Made by a program: the position numbers and the translations under genes. The notes under the pieces were generated by a model that saw nothing but the letters and a program-made list of their open reading frames with translations, was not told the origin of the DNA and made no database searches. A stretch of 64,000 nucleotides of DNA from Actinopolyspora erythraea (GTDB taxonomy: Bacteria; Actinomycetota; Actinomycetes; Mycobacteriales; Pseudonocardiaceae), in assembly GCF_002263515.1 (NCBI RefSeq), contig NZ_CP022752.1, positions 3,596,001-3,660,000 of the forward strand, given 5' to 3'. Positions 63,118 to 64,000 of this stretch are shown one piece after another. Each line of letters opens with the position of its first letter. Position 1 is the first letter of the stretch.

Positions 63118-64000
63118 TCAGTCCGCCGAGTGCCCGGTGGGCCTTCCGAAGACGCCGTTCCGCTTGCCGGAACCGAGCACCACGGGGACGCGGAGCTCGG
63201 TTCCCGACAGCGCCAGGCGCAGACCGCCACCGGCGGGCGGGCGCAGCGTGTAGTCGTGGTCGCTGGAGAGCACGACCAGTCCGAGCTGGTGCCCCCGCCG
63301 GAGGACGTAGTCGTCGGGCATCATGCTCACCCCGATCCGGTACCGCTGCCCCGGTTCGACCGGAGTGGTCCGCTCCGGGGAACGTCGGTTCTGCGGATCG
63401 GTCCAGCCCCGGGTGACCGTGGTGACCGTGCCGTCCGGAGCACGGTCGACCAGTACGGCGGTGACGTTGGCGGCTGGACGGTCGAACGACAGGGCGAGGC
63501 GGGCTCGCACCGTGCCGCTGATTCGGACCCGCCGGGGTAGCTCACGAGTGAAGTAGGCCAGCCGGTGCGGTGAACGAGGCGCTTTCGCGAGTTCCTCCAC
63601 GGTCCTGCTCGCGTCGTCGCGCAGGGTTTCGACCTCCCCGGACGGACCACGGCCGAACAGCCGTAGACCACCTCGCTCAGCCCCACCGGGAGTAGGGCTC
63701 AACGACACCTCGCGGGCGGCGGGTGCGGGCCACTCCCACTCACGGTGCCAGCTGCCGTCGGCACGCTGGATGGTCACCCTCGGCTCGAAGCGGACACCGT
63801 TGCGCACGCCGTGCAGGTAGTGCGTGAACCAGCGGTTCAGCGTGCGCAGCCACTCGTCCCGGCGCACTCCGATGGGGTCGAGATGTCCCCCCTGGTGCCA
63901 CCAGATCCGGTGCTCGACGCCGTGCTCGCGCAGCGCCTCGTACCACTGGGCGGCCTGCCCGGTCTTGACGTTCCAGTCGTCGAGCCCGTGCACCGCCAGC
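63118..64000 (-). CDS. Xaa-Pro dipeptidyl-peptidase / S15-family hydrolase, C-terminal part
   Basis: A 294-codon fragment that continues past the right window edge. It contains the catalytic Asp in VHGLDDWNVKTGQAAQWYEA and the catalytic His in WWHQGGHLDPIG, separated by the usual spacing. The C-terminal jelly-roll domain of S15 and CocE-like enzymes follows (RVRISGTVRARLALSFDRPA, VSMMPDDYVLRRGHQLGLVV). The Ser nucleophile lies outside the window. Family members cut dipeptides after proline or hydrolyse acyl groups; an export signal cannot be judged here. The end at 63118 is supported by a normal family C-terminus. Confidence 0.85.
   Translation of the reverse strand, partial: LAVHGLDDWNVKTGQAAQWYEALREHGVEHRIWWHQGGHLDPIGVRRDEWLRTLNRWFTHYLHGVRNGVRFEPRVTIQRADGSWHREWEWPAPAAREVSLSPTPGGAERGGLRLFGRGPSGEVETLRDDASRTVEELAKAPRSPHRLAYFTRELPRRVRISGTVRARLALSFDRPAANVTAVLVDRAPDGTVTTVTRGWTDPQNRRSPERTTPVEPGQRYRIGVSMMPDDYVLRRGHQLGLVVLSSDHDYTLRPPAGGGLRLALSGTELRVPVVLGSGKRNGVFGRPTGHSAD

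Overview
The window is very GC-rich actinobacterial chromosome (frequent GTG/TTG starts, strong G/C third-position bias). The order of housekeeping genes matches what I recall for the Mycobacterium tuberculosis Rv2670c-Rv2714 segment: ZapE-like ATPase, RibD-like reductase, secreted hydrolase, msrB, hemQ-hemY-hemE, DUF3000, RNase D, dxs, TRAM methyltransferase, KimA-like permease, ceoB/ceoC, DUF3159, OB-fold, DUF3710, dut, DUF3093, DUF4193, cei, suhB, ppgK, sigA, sigB, ideR. No mycolate or arabinan gene is seen, and the aftC slot beside msrB is filled by other genes. Together with fadA-fadB beside RNase D this suggests Pseudonocardiales (for example an Actinopolyspora or Saccharopolyspora relative). 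This is inference from recalled gene order, not a search.

Left part (1-11 kb): the end of an ornithine aminotransferase gene; zapE-like and ribD-like genes; then an accessory-looking operon (2465-7031) of an ECF sigma factor, a zinc-binding anti-sigma factor whose C-terminal half resembles Asp23/Gls24, and a chain of Asp23-like, J-domain-like, DUF2273, DUF6286 and AmaP-like genes. It reads as a self-contained envelope-stress module. Next come a RhtA-like exporter, a lipoprotein hydrolase that has lost its nucleophilic serine, a 34-residue cysteine-rich peptide gene with a good ribosome binding site, and msrB.

Middle (11.7-35 kb): coproporphyrin-dependent heme genes hemE-hemY-hemQ; an orphan NarL-type regulator; RNase D; fadA-fadB under two palindromic operators; a two-component system; dxs; and a potassium module (KimA-like importer divergent from two TrkA/Ceo subunits). 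Then follow DUF3159, OB-fold, DUF3710, dut, DUF3093.

Right part (36-64 kb): DUF4193, cei, suhB, ppgK, principal sigma factor sigA with a strong terminator, a helicase, BrkB-family membrane protein, methyltransferase-dtd, a frameshifted FAD monooxygenase, sigB, a tyrosine phosphatase, a protein acetyltransferase (GNAT plus dead acyl-CoA synthetase) beside the AcuC deacetylase, a rhodanese, ideR overlapped by galK, then galE, DUF4192, and the C-terminal part of an S15-type peptidase cut by the window edge.

Three genes (Uma2, suhB, FAD monooxygenase) carry frameshifts, all at G or C runs. No tRNA, rRNA, insertion sequence, prophage or CRISPR array was seen.
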